Shown piece after piece: positions 7,956 through 15,744 of a stretch of DNA of 64,000 nucleotides; position 1 is the stretch's first letter, and each line of letters begins with the position of its first letter. Location: assembly GCF_014207135.1 (NCBI RefSeq), contig NZ_JACHCC010000004.1, forward strand, positions 392,648-456,647, written 5' to 3'. The notes beneath the pieces are model-generated. The model ran no database searches, was not told the origin of the DNA, and was given only the letters and a program-made list of their open reading frames with translations. The stretch is from Pedobacter cryoconitis (lineage in GTDB: Bacteria > Bacteroidota > Bacteroidia > Sphingobacteriales > Sphingobacteriaceae). A program made the position numbers and the translations under genes.

Positions 7956-8615
7956 TTAGTTTACACCTTCCCATTCTTTATAAAACTGCTCCAGATAAAT
8001 CAACATGAACTCATGTCTTTGTTCTGCAAGCTTTTTTCCTGCACCGGTTTTCATTAGTTCTTTCAAACGCAACAGTTTTTCGTAAAAATGGTTGATAGTT
8101 GGTGTTGCAGAATTTTTATAGGCCTCCTTACTCATGTTCAGGTCGGGCTGAATCTCTGGATCATACAGCACCCGGTTTTTATAGCCACCATAAGTAAAGG
8201 CACGGGCTATCCCTATTGCTCCTATAGCATCCAGGCGATCTGCATCCTGAACAATATCCAGTTCTTTCGAAAAGAAATCTATTTTGCCAAGGCTTGCTTT
8301 ATAACTCAGGTTCCTGATGATCTGTTGTACATGTAAGATAATATGATCGTCAAGTCCAATGCTTTTCATAAACTCTCCGGCAATTTCAGGACCTATCTCT
8401 TCATTACCGTTATTGAACTTGCTGTCGGCAATATCATGTAACAGTGCCGCAAGGGTGACAATCAGTAAATCACCACCTTCTTTTTCATTTATACTCAGGG
8501 CCGTTTTATAAACCCTTTCAATATGAAACCAGTCATGGCCGGCCTCGGCTCCTGCTAATGTGTCTTTTACAAAGCGGATTGTTTTTTCTTTTATACTATC
8601 AAAGTCCATTTGCAT
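7956..8615 (-). CDS. HD-domain metal-dependent phosphohydrolase (YedJ-like)
   Basis: A 219-residue HD-superfamily hydrolase. Metal-binding residues are visible as GHDWFHIERVY (first His), LLHDIADSK (the HD doublet) and VQDADRLDAIGAIGIARAF (distal Asp), the order seen in YedJ/YpgQ-type nucleotide or phosphate-ester hydrolases. Natural substrate is unknown. The start at 8615 is followed two codons later by a second ATG. A consensus promoter (-33 TTG at 8645-8647, 17-bp spacer, -7 TATCTTTG at 8620-8627, minus strand) ends 4 nt before the first ATG, predicting a transcript with little or no leader. Confidence 0.9.
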   Translation of the reverse strand: MQMDFDSIKEKTIRFVKDTLAGAEAGHDWFHIERVYKTALSINEKEGGDLLIVTLAALLHDIADSKFNNGNEEIGPEIAGEFMKSIGLDDHIILHVQQIIRNLSYKASLGKIDFFSKELDIVQDADRLDAIGAIGIARAFTYGGYKNRVLYDPEIQPDLNMSKEAYKNSATPTINHFYEKLLRLKELMKTGAGKKLAEQRHEFMLIYLEQFYKEWEGVN

Positions 8616-8619
8616 GAAA

Positions 8620-8647
8620 CAAAGATATTATATTCCGGGCTATTCAA
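8620..8647 (-). promoter_or_regulatory. Promoter of HD-hydrolase gene, 4 nt from ATG
   Basis: Minus-strand TTG (8645-8647), 17-bp spacer, TATCTTTG (8620-8627), then TTTC and the ATG. Both boxes match the Bacteroidetes TTG / TAnnTTTG consensus, and the spacing is within 17-23 bp. Confidence 0.65.
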
Positions 8648-8900
8648 TCTGCTGATGGAGATCAACTTTTTGACTATGGTCCATGCAAATCAGTTGTATG
8701 ACTTTAACTTCAAGAATTACAGCAATCTGAAATAACCTTTCTACAGTAAGTTTACTATATCCCAGTTCAATCTTGCTATAGGCATTTTGAGAAATTGACA
8801 GCTTGGCAGCCAGGTAATCCTGAGTGTAATTCCTGAATTCTCTGATCTTTCTGATATTAACTGCCACAATTTCTGATGTTAGATCCAGTGGGTCTTTCAT
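8640..8900 (-). CDS. Small XRE-family helix-turn-helix regulator
   Basis: An 86-residue DNA-binding protein consisting of little more than a Cro/C1-type HTH: VNIRKIREFRNYTQDYLAAKLSISQNAYSKIELGYSKLTVERLFQIAVIL (about residues 14-64), with a short C-terminal tail. It lacks a sensor domain, so it may be a stand-alone repressor. It ends 24 bp before the HD-hydrolase gene on the same strand and its 3' end contains that gene's promoter. No toxin-like partner is adjacent, so a toxin-antitoxin role is not supported. Confidence 0.85.
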   Translation of the reverse strand: MKDPLDLTSEIVAVNIRKIREFRNYTQDYLAAKLSISQNAYSKIELGYSKLTVERLFQIAVILEVKVIQLICMDHSQKVDLHQQIE

Positions 8901-8966
8901 AATACTAAGTTTAGCATAAAGACAACTAACGAAAAAAAAGACCTATTGGATTTAGGGCCTGAGCAT

Positions 8967-9002
8967 AAAAAAAAGTATACCTGCCAGAGCGGGTATACTT
9001 TT
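8967..9002 (-). terminator. Rho-independent terminator of the RNA methyltransferase gene
   Basis: A perfect 11-bp stem (8971-8981 with 8992-9002) and 10-nt loop. Read on the minus strand it is followed by a T-run (A-run on plus at 8967-8974). It lies just after the stop of the methyltransferase gene. Confidence 0.9.
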
Positions 9003-9023
9003 CTTATTTTTTGCGGATCTGAT

Positions 9024-10232
9024 TTACTGATCTTCCGGTTTTGGATCTTTAGACTGAGGCCTTTCACTTTCCGCCCTGCGCGTACCGTCATATAATTCAT
9101 ATTCCAGCATCCGGCAATCTAATTTGCCATTATAAAATTCAACTTTACGGGAAGCTTTCAATCCGATTTTTTTAGCCAGATCGGGATTACCCGTAAAAAT
9201 ATAGCCGTTGTATCCTTTGCAATCTTTCTTCAGGAAATCACCTATACGTTTATAAGTAAGCTCCAGTTGTGAATGGACACCCAAACGTTCTCCATATTCA
9301 GGATTGAATACAACCACGCCTTTTCCACCTTCAGGAACCTGAGTATCTGCAAAATCACATACTTCAAAAGTAATCAGTGTATCTACTCCGGCAGTTTTTG
9401 CGTTTTTACGACTAATATCTACTGCATCTTCCGACAAATCAGTTGCTACAATCTGTAAATCGACATTTTTGATCACCTGATCTTTTAAGATCCTGCGTTC
9501 AGCAAAAAACACCTCTTCATCATAGCCAATCACGTGCATAAAACCGTAGTTCATTCTGAACAAACCGGGTCTTCTGTTTGTCGCCAGTAAAGCAGCCTCA
9601 ATGGCAAGTGTTCCTGAACCACACATCGGATTGATAAACGGTGATTTCTGGTCCCAGTTTGTACTCATGACTACCCCGGCAGCAAGAGCCTCAAGCATCG
9701 GCGCTTTTCCTGGTATTTTACGATAACCATGTTTTGCCAGGGTTTCTCCCGACGTATCGATAAAAATATCAGCTTCGTCGTCTTTCCAGTAAAGATGGAC
9801 TACTGTTTTATTCGCATCCGAACCCGAGTTCGGGCGCATGCCTTTCTTCTCTTTTATTCTGTCAACAATAGCATCCTTCACTTTCAGGTTAGTGAAAAGA
9901 GGAGTGGTTATAGTTGGATTATCTACATTCGAAGTAACGGAGAAATAGCCGGAAAAATCGATCAGTTCTTCCCATGGCATGGCAACCAGCTCACGGTATA
10001 ATTCTTCAGGATTATTGACTTTAAAACTATTTAAACAGTATAAGATCTGGCTGGCACACCTTAAATTTAAATTTAGTTTAATACACTCGGTTAAAGTGAT
10101 ATTCAGTTCTACTCCCGTAGGGAAATCTCTTACGATTTCGTAGCCAAGTGCTTTTACCTCTTCTACCAGATAAGGAGAAAGTCTTTTGTTACAGGTTAAA
10201 ATAACCTTACTTTTGTTGTGGAAAACTTGCAT
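9024..10232 (-). CDS. THUMP-domain 23S rRNA guanine-N2 methyltransferase (RlmL N-domain type)
   Basis: SAM-dependent RNA methyltransferase of 402 residues, matching the RlmL/YpsC group that modifies guanine-N2 in 23S rRNA. A THUMP RNA-binding region covers about residues 45-165. The Rossmann methyltransferase domain follows, with SAM motif NPMCGSGTLAIEAAL (about 201-215), ATDLSEDAVDISRKNA and catalytic motif IV as NPEYGERLG, where many homologues have NPPY. There is no second methyltransferase domain as in E. coli RlmKL. The C-terminal tail after about residue 380 is charged and probably disordered. It has its own terminator downstream. The exact target base is inferred from family only. Confidence 0.9.
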   Translation of the reverse strand: MQVFHNKSKVILTCNKRLSPYLVEEVKALGYEIVRDFPTGVELNITLTECIKLNLNLRCASQILYCLNSFKVNNPEELYRELVAMPWEELIDFSGYFSVTSNVDNPTITTPLFTNLKVKDAIVDRIKEKKGMRPNSGSDANKTVVHLYWKDDEADIFIDTSGETLAKHGYRKIPGKAPMLEALAAGVVMSTNWDQKSPFINPMCGSGTLAIEAALLATNRRPGLFRMNYGFMHVIGYDEEVFFAERRILKDQVIKNVDLQIVATDLSEDAVDISRKNAKTAGVDTLITFEVCDFADTQVPEGGKGVVVFNPEYGERLGVHSQLELTYKRIGDFLKKDCKGYNGYIFTGNPDLAKKIGLKASRKVEFYNGKLDCRMLEYELYDGTRRAESERPQSKDPKPEDQ

Positions 10233-10303
10233 AATTATTGTGCTAAGTTATCAATAATAATATAGAGATTTGAACTAGTAAGTAGAATAAAAGAGTATTT
10301 GTT

Positions 10304-10672
10304 ATGGAATTAAAAGGAAAAGTGCACGAAATCGGTGCATTACAGCAGGTGAGTGAGACTTTTAAAAAGCGTGATCTCATTATTGAATATGCAGAAAACC
10401 CAACTTATCCTGAATATATCAGGTTCGAAGCTTTACAGGATAAAACTGCTTTATTTGATAGCTTGAAAACCGGCGATGATGTAGAAGTTTCATTCAATCT
10501 TCGCGGTCGTCCGTGGACAGATAAAATGGGAAAAGTATCTTATTTCAATAGTTTAGTAGTTTGGCGTATCAATGCATTGACTAACAGTGCTGCAGCTGCT
10601 TCTACTCCACAATACGCTCCTCCTGCAGATTTAAATAATGCACCGGGTGAGGAAGACGATTTGCCATTCTAA
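10304..10672 (+). CDS. DUF3127 protein with SSB-like acidic C-terminal tip
   Basis: A 122-residue DUF3127 protein, a small family widespread in Bacteroidetes with no assigned function. Residues 1-90 form the conserved, probably OB-like beta-rich domain (MELKGKVHEIG, FKKRDLIIEY, FNLRGRPW, YFNSLVVWRI). An Ala/Pro-rich flexible linker follows, then the acidic end GEEDDLPF. This tail closely resembles the DDDIPF tip of bacterial single-stranded DNA-binding proteins, which recruits repair enzymes. That similarity is seen directly; a role at single-stranded DNA is an inference. The gene is monocistronic, with a strong terminator directly downstream. Confidence 0.85.
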   Translation: MELKGKVHEIGALQQVSETFKKRDLIIEYAENPTYPEYIRFEALQDKTALFDSLKTGDDVEVSFNLRGRPWTDKMGKVSYFNSLVVWRINALTNSAAAASTPQYAPPADLNNAPGEEDDLPF

Positions 10673-10706
10673 AGATCTTTTTATAGGGAACAAATTGTAC
10701 TAAGAG

Positions 10707-10737
10707 TGCCGGGAATTATTTTCCGGCATTTTTTTTT
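10707..10737 (+). terminator. Rho-independent terminator of DUF3127 gene
   Basis: A 9-bp stem with one G-T pair (10707-10715 with 10720-10728), a TTAT loop and a following run of T residues. Confidence 0.92.
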
Positions 10738-10801
10738 GCTGAAACGCGCCCTTATTCGTGTTAAATATTGTTAAAATAGAATTTATTTACCCTGTCTTCG
10801 T

Positions 10802-10809
10802 TATTTTTG
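10802..10809 (+). promoter_or_regulatory. -7 box before two-component operon
   Basis: TATTTTTG matches TAnnTTTG and ends 9 nt before the ATG at 10819. No good -33 box is seen. The in-frame TTG at 10807 lies inside this box and is therefore a poor candidate start codon. Confidence 0.45.
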
Positions 10810-10818
10810 AACAGAATA

Positions 10819-12645
10819 ATGAAGAAAAGAAGTCTTTGGTTAATCACAGCGCTCATGACCATAGCGTTGCTTGGTGTGTTTGTAATGCAATTGTATTACA
10901 TCAGGGAAGCTTATAGACTTAAATCACAACTTTTCGAACAGGAGGTTAACCAGGCATTAAGTGCTGTTGCCGGGAAAGTTCAGCGGTTAAATGCAGTAAA
11001 CCATATCAATAAGAAAGATCTGGAATGGCGTTTGAAGATGGAAAATCAACGTCGTGACAGAACCAGGAGACTGATCGGCCTGGATCAGAAGTTCAAAGAG
11101 GAAGAACGGAAAAGAAAATACGAACAACAGAAACAGATGATTGATGAGCTCAATTATCAGGATGGGATGATCAGAAAAATTTACCTGAGCCCAACTATAA
11201 TTTCTGAAGCAGATTTCTACGCTTTGGCTAATCAGGCTACTACCCCGCTGAATGTGGATGTGAACGTAGGGTTTGATGCAAATCTGAATGTGATCGGAAG
11301 CGATGTCAAAAAAACCTTTAAAATTGGATCAGCTAAAACCTTTACTGTGGAACCTAAAAAGTTGCCGGACAGTATCAGGTATTTAGTGTATAGCCGTTAT
11401 GATAGTCAGCCTTTAAGGGTTTCTCTGCCTAGTCTTAACGGGGATATGCGTGCGAAATTCAAAATAGAAGATGAAATTGCCGCAAGAAGAAGACATAATG
11501 AATTAAAGGAGTTACGGGCAGACACTGTCCGTCTGATTAATGAAAATAGCTTTAATGTACTGGAAGAGGCGGCTAAGGAAATGAGCCAGGTGGATGTTCC
11601 ATTAAATAAACGTATTTCTAAAGCGGAGCTGGATACACTGCTACGGGCAGAGCTGATTAATAAAAATATCAATCTTAATTATGATTTCTGGTTGAAAAGT
11701 ATGACCAGTGATTCTGTATTATTCCGTAAAGTCTCTGCAGTTACCGGTGAAATTTTGCCAGCTAATACTTATAAAACTACACTTTTCAGTAATGACGTGA
11801 TCAGAGACCCGGGAATGCTTTATATTAATTTTCCGCATAAAAATTCGTTGATTTTCAGTAATCTGAGTGTGACGATGGCTTCTTCAGCGGGATTACTGCT
11901 GGTGCTGATTTCGATCTTCTCTTACACACTTTATGCGATATTGAGACAGAAAAAAATTGCAGAGATGAAGACAGATTTCATCAATAATATGACGCACGAA
12001 TTCAAAACTCCTGTTTCTACAATTATGATTGCCAGCGAAGCACTCAGAGACCCTGAAATTCTCGAAGATAAAAAGAGAATTGGCCGTCTTGCCGGAATCA
12101 TTTATGATGAAAATGTGCGTTTGGGTAACCATATTGAAAGGGTGCTTAGTATTGCAAGACTGGACAAGAAGGAATTAAAACTGGAAACGGAAGACGTGGA
12201 TATGAATGAGCTTATTGCTGCGGTGGCAGATAGCATGAGCCTTCAGCTGCAAAAGAAAGAAGCGACATTGATTTTAAATCTTAATGCTGTTTATCCAGTA
12301 GTTGTAGGCGATGAGCTGCATTTGTCAAATGTAATTTATAACTTAATAGATAATGCCAATAAATACAGTATTGACCCGCCTCAGATAACCATTAATACAA
12401 AGAACTCTGGTAATAATCTCATTATAGAGATAGAGGATAAAGGAATCGGGATGACCAAGGAACAAAGTAAACGGGCATTTGATCAGTTTTACAGAGTCCC
12501 TACTGGGAATCTGCATGATGTCAAAGGATTTGGTCTTGGATTAAACTATGTACTGGATATTGTCACACAGATGAACGGTACAATTAAGGTGAAAAGTGAA
12601 AAGGAAAAAGGAACCCTGTTTGAAATAATTATACCCCTAAAATAA
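10819..12645 (+). CDS. Two-component sensor histidine kinase
   Basis: A 608-residue membrane sensor kinase. The N-terminal membrane helix (about 7-25) is followed by a long extracytoplasmic sensor region of about 320 residues with an Arg/Lys/Glu-rich coiled section, then a second membrane helix at about 350-373. HisKA has phospho-acceptor His393 in NNMTHEFKTPVSTI. The HATPase domain shows the N box (VIYNLIDNANKYS), EDKGIGM and GFGLGLNYVLDI. No HAMP domain is apparent. ATG 10819 is preferred over an upstream TTG because that TTG lies inside a promoter-like box. It is separated from its OmpR-type regulator by 1 bp, so the two form a cognate pair. The signal sensed is unknown. Confidence 0.92.
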   Translation: MKKRSLWLITALMTIALLGVFVMQLYYIREAYRLKSQLFEQEVNQALSAVAGKVQRLNAVNHINKKDLEWRLKMENQRRDRTRRLIGLDQKFKEEERKRKYEQQKQMIDELNYQDGMIRKIYLSPTIISEADFYALANQATTPLNVDVNVGFDANLNVIGSDVKKTFKIGSAKTFTVEPKKLPDSIRYLVYSRYDSQPLRVSLPSLNGDMRAKFKIEDEIAARRRHNELKELRADTVRLINENSFNVLEEAAKEMSQVDVPLNKRISKAELDTLLRAELINKNINLNYDFWLKSMTSDSVLFRKVSAVTGEILPANTYKTTLFSNDVIRDPGMLYINFPHKNSLIFSNLSVTMASSAGLLLVLISIFSYTLYAILRQKKIAEMKTDFINNMTHEFKTPVSTIMIASEALRDPEILEDKKRIGRLAGIIYDENVRLGNHIERVLSIARLDKKELKLETEDVDMNELIAAVADSMSLQLQKKEATLILNLNAVYPVVVGDELHLSNVIYNLIDNANKYSIDPPQITINTKNSGNNLIIEIEDKGIGMTKEQSKRAFDQFYRVPTGNLHDVKGFGLGLNYVLDIVTQMNGTIKVKSEKEKGTLFEIIIPLK

Positions 12646-12646
12646 C

Positions 12647-13342
12647 ATGAAGAAAATTCTATTGGTGGAAGATGATCCTAATCTTGGAATGTTGCTGCAA
12701 GATTATTTGCAGCTGAAGGGTAAGTTTGACGTCGTACTATGCGTGGACGGTGAAGAAGGTTTGAGAGCCTTTAACAAACACACTTTCGATTTATGTATCC
12801 TGGATGTGATGATGCCGAAAAAGGATGGGTTTGCATTAGGTAAAGAGATCAGAAAGGTCAATGAGAGCGTTCCGATTATTTTTGCAACTGCAAAAGCAAT
12901 GATGGAAGACAAGGCTTCGGCTTATGATCTTGGAGGTGATGATTATATTACCAAACCTTTTCGTATTGAAGAATTACTGCTTAGAATAAACGCGTTACTT
13001 AAACGTGTATCTGCTAAAGAAACTAAACCTGCAGAGCCGGTTCAGTCACAATTTCAGATTGGCAGTTATACTTTTGATTATACCACTCAGCTGATTCAGC
13101 ATAACGGACAGCAGCAGAAACTTTCTACTAAAGAAGCAGAATTGTTGCAATTACTTTGTTTAAAGCAGAATGCAGTGCTTACCCGTGAAGAAGCTTTGTT
13201 AAGTATCTGGCATGATGACAATTACTTTAATGGAAGAAGCATGGATGTATTTCTGAGCAAACTCCGGAAGTACTTAAAAGAAGACCCGAACGTAGAGATC
13301 CTGAATGTACATGGTAAGGGCTACAAACTTTTGATTAATTAG
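12647..13342 (+). CDS. OmpR/PhoB-family response regulator
   Basis: A 231-residue DNA-binding response regulator. The receiver domain (1-120) has acidic residues Glu8-Asp9-Asp10, phospho-acceptor Asp53 in CILDVMMPKKDG, and the Lys in DYITKPF. The C-terminal winged-helix domain (about 135-231) shows STKEAELLQLL and GRSMDVFLSKLRKYL. It begins 1 bp after the sensor kinase stop and is its expected partner. Together they make a complete signalling operon, with targets unknown. Confidence 0.95.
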   Translation: MKKILLVEDDPNLGMLLQDYLQLKGKFDVVLCVDGEEGLRAFNKHTFDLCILDVMMPKKDGFALGKEIRKVNESVPIIFATAKAMMEDKASAYDLGGDDYITKPFRIEELLLRINALLKRVSAKETKPAEPVQSQFQIGSYTFDYTTQLIQHNGQQQKLSTKEAELLQLLCLKQNAVLTREEALLSIWHDDNYFNGRSMDVFLSKLRKYLKEDPNVEILNVHGKGYKLLIN

Positions 13343-13398
13343 TTTCTGAAACCATCATGATTTTTCAAATCACACAACGAAATGAAGATAAAATCATG

Positions 13399-13424
13399 AT
13401 AGCTTCATCACCGATAAAAAACAA
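13399..13424 (+). repeat. Copy 1 of dispersed 26-nt element
   Basis: The 26 nt here match 25115-25140 with one mismatch (ATAGC, then T or C, then TCATCACCGATAAAAAACAA). Both copies lie in the leader region of plus-strand genes: here 57 nt before the Pif1-like helicase ATG, there 11 nt before a LytS-type kinase ATG. The similarity weakens but continues to a downstream ATGA. It may be a shared regulatory site. Confidence 0.6.
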
Positions 13425-13450
13425 ATATACACTCTGATGAAAAGCTTTAG

Positions 13451-13458
13451 TACCTTTG
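13451..13458 (+). promoter_or_regulatory. -7 box of the Pif1-like helicase gene
   Basis: TACCTTTG matches TAnnTTTG and lies 23 nt before the ATG at 13482. No TTG -33 box is visible at the expected distance. Confidence 0.5.
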
Positions 13459-13481
13459 TTTTTCAAAAACTGGTGTAATCT

Positions 13482-15737
13482 ATGTCTGAATACAATCCTG
13501 CTGAGATAGCGGCTAAATTTATCAATTATACTTCCAGGCACATTTTTCTGACCGGGAAGGCCGGAACCGGGAAGACTACTTTTTTGAGAAATTTAATTGA
13601 GCTGACTCATAAAAAGGCAGTTATTGTTGCACCGACAGGTATTGCGGCAATTAATGCCGCAGGGGTTACTGTCCACTCGCTTTTTCAGTTGCCATTTGGA
13701 ACCTATCTGCCAAAACAACCTACTGTAGAGCCTGTTAATCAGCAGTACAATACGCCAAGATCCATAGTTCGTCATTTACAGATGAACACGACAAAAAGAA
13801 GGATATTCCAGGACCTGGAACTACTGATCATTGATGAGGTCAGTATGCTAAGGGCAGATTTGCTGGATGCAATCGATATGGTGTTGCGTTATATCAGAAG
13901 AAACAATAATAGTTTTGGTGGGGTACAGGTTTTGTTTATCGGAGACCTGCACCAGTTGCCCCCGGTAGTCAAATCTAATGAATGGCAGCTTTTAGGAGAA
14001 TTCTACAATAGTGTATATTTCTTTGATGCCCATGCCCTGCAACAAAATCCACCCGTATATATAGAGCTCGAGAAAATATACAGACAGGCTGACTCGGTAT
14101 TCATTAATCTGTTGAATAACCTGAGAAATAATGAAATTACAGCAGAAGATATTAAGCTGCTTGATAAATATTATAAGGCTGGTTTTGAGCCGGCAAAAGA
14201 CGATAAGTACATCACACTGACTACACATAATCAGCGCGCAGATACTTTAAATAAAAAAAGCCTGGAAGAACTTGGTGGTCAGTCCTACTTCTTTAAGGCT
14301 ACCGTAGAGGACGAGTTTTCCGAAAATTCTTATCCGGCAGAACATATTCTGGAACTGAAACTGGGAGCTCAGATTATGTTTATTAAAAATGATCAGAGTG
14401 GTGACCGCCGTTATTTTAATGGAAAGATAGCTACGGTGATCCGTCTTCAGCAGGACGCTATAGAGGTAGAGACAGAAGGGGAAAGAGAAAAGATTATCCT
14501 GGAGAAGTATACCTGGAAAAATATCAGGTATAGCAATCATAAGGTTACCAATGAGATTGAAGAAGAAGTAATAGGTAAGTTTATCCAGTACCCGATCAAA
14601 CTGGCCTGGGCAATTACAGTCCATAAAAGTCAGGGCCTGACCTTTGATAAAGCAATTATTGATATTGGTAACGCCTTTGCTCCCGGTCAGATTTATGTGG
14701 CACTTTCCCGTTTGCGTTCACTCGACGGACTGGTGTTAACTTCCCAGATCTCAGGAACTGGTATCAGGCAGGATCAGAATGTAGCCCATTTCTCAAAGAA
14801 TAAGCAGCAGGAAGAAGAACTGAACAACCAGATCAAATTGGAGAGTGAAGTCTTCCTGAGAAGTTATCTTCTGACTTGTTTCGATTTAAATACCCTGGAT
14901 AACTATGTTTATGAGCATGTGCATTCCTACAGTAAGGATATTAATAAATCAGCCAAGCAGAAACACGTCAAATGGGCGCAGCAATTATTAAAAGATCTGA
15001 GTGAAATTAAAGCTAATGCTAATAAATTCCTTGCACAGATCCAGCGTTTAAGCCATGATCAGACGCCCGAAGGCCTGGCGAATTTACTGGTCAGGACAAC
15101 TGCTGCTGAGAACTACTTTAACCCTTTGTTGCTGGCACTTTCACGCCGTATTTTCGAACGGATGGAGTTAGTTAAACAGGATAAACAGGTTACCGCTTTC
15201 CTGACCGAGCTGCTGGAAATGGAATCCCTTTTTTACGAGCAGTTTAAAAAGATAAGAAAAGCCACTGGATTGTTGCAGGCAACGATCAATGGAACTGATT
15301 TTACGAAGACTGATGTAGGTTCATTGTTGAACCAGGCCGAACGTGAAGCGCAGATGAAGACGGTTTACGCGATGCCTAATCAACTGGATTTCACTGCTAA
15401 AAAGGAGAGGACTAAAAAAACTGCCGCGCCTAAGAAGCCAAAAGAAGATACTAAAGTTGTTTCTCTGGAGCTCTTCCAGAATGGCAAAAGTATTACTGAA
15501 ATTGCAGCAGAGCGAAAAATGGTGGTTGGTACTATAGAAGGGCACCTGGCACATTACGTAGCTTTACAGGAGATTTCTGCGAAAGATATTCTGGGCAGTA
15601 AGAAGCTGAATAAGATTCTTGAGGCTATCAAAGAATTACAGACTATGAGTTTAAACCCTATCAGGGAGCATTTAGGGAAGAGTTTTACTTTCGGCGAAAT
15701 CAAGATAGGCATTGCTGCCCATCTTGCTGAAAATTAA
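13482..15737 (+). CDS. Pif1-like DNA helicase with C-terminal HTH domain
   Basis: A 751-residue superfamily 1B ATP-dependent helicase. The N-terminal part shows Walker A LTGKAGTGKTTFL (about residues 24-36), the DExx-type box LLIIDEVSML, GDLHQLPPV, and the C-terminal helicase motif AWAITVHKSQGLTFDKAIID followed by YVALSRLRSLDGLVL. After about residue 450 comes a long helical region. A helicase-type HTH_40 domain lies near 655-750, where VSLELFQNGKSITEIAAERK and GTIEGHLAHYV are clear. Expected role is unwinding or resolving DNA structures in replication and repair. Domain order matches a family common in Bacteroidetes. It is monocistronic and convergent with dapF. Confidence 0.9.
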   Translation: MSEYNPAEIAAKFINYTSRHIFLTGKAGTGKTTFLRNLIELTHKKAVIVAPTGIAAINAAGVTVHSLFQLPFGTYLPKQPTVEPVNQQYNTPRSIVRHLQMNTTKRRIFQDLELLIIDEVSMLRADLLDAIDMVLRYIRRNNNSFGGVQVLFIGDLHQLPPVVKSNEWQLLGEFYNSVYFFDAHALQQNPPVYIELEKIYRQADSVFINLLNNLRNNEITAEDIKLLDKYYKAGFEPAKDDKYITLTTHNQRADTLNKKSLEELGGQSYFFKATVEDEFSENSYPAEHILELKLGAQIMFIKNDQSGDRRYFNGKIATVIRLQQDAIEVETEGEREKIILEKYTWKNIRYSNHKVTNEIEEEVIGKFIQYPIKLAWAITVHKSQGLTFDKAIIDIGNAFAPGQIYVALSRLRSLDGLVLTSQISGTGIRQDQNVAHFSKNKQQEEELNNQIKLESEVFLRSYLLTCFDLNTLDNYVYEHVHSYSKDINKSAKQKHVKWAQQLLKDLSEIKANANKFLAQIQRLSHDQTPEGLANLLVRTTAAENYFNPLLLALSRRIFERMELVKQDKQVTAFLTELLEMESLFYEQFKKIRKATGLLQATINGTDFTKTDVGSLLNQAEREAQMKTVYAMPNQLDFTAKKERTKKTAAPKKPKEDTKVVSLELFQNGKSITEIAAERKMVVGTIEGHLAHYVALQEISAKDILGSKKLNKILEAIKELQTMSLNPIREHLGKSFTFGEIKIGIAAHLAEN

Positions 15738-15744
15738 ACAGACT

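Noticed and set aside
8640..8900. Toxin-antitoxin module built on the small XRE protein
   Set aside because: The neighbours are a housekeeping HD hydrolase and an rRNA methyltransferase. No small toxin-like gene is present.
8897..9100. 67-codon minus-strand frame across the terminator and the end of the methyltransferase gene
   Set aside because: It overlaps the methyltransferase C terminus in another frame and runs through a strong terminator, so it is a chance frame.
13437..13478. 13-codon ATG frame (MKSFSTFVFQKLV) directly before the Pif1-like helicase gene
   Set aside because: It looks like a leader peptide, but the -7 box TACCTTTG lies inside it, so it would be only partly transcribed.
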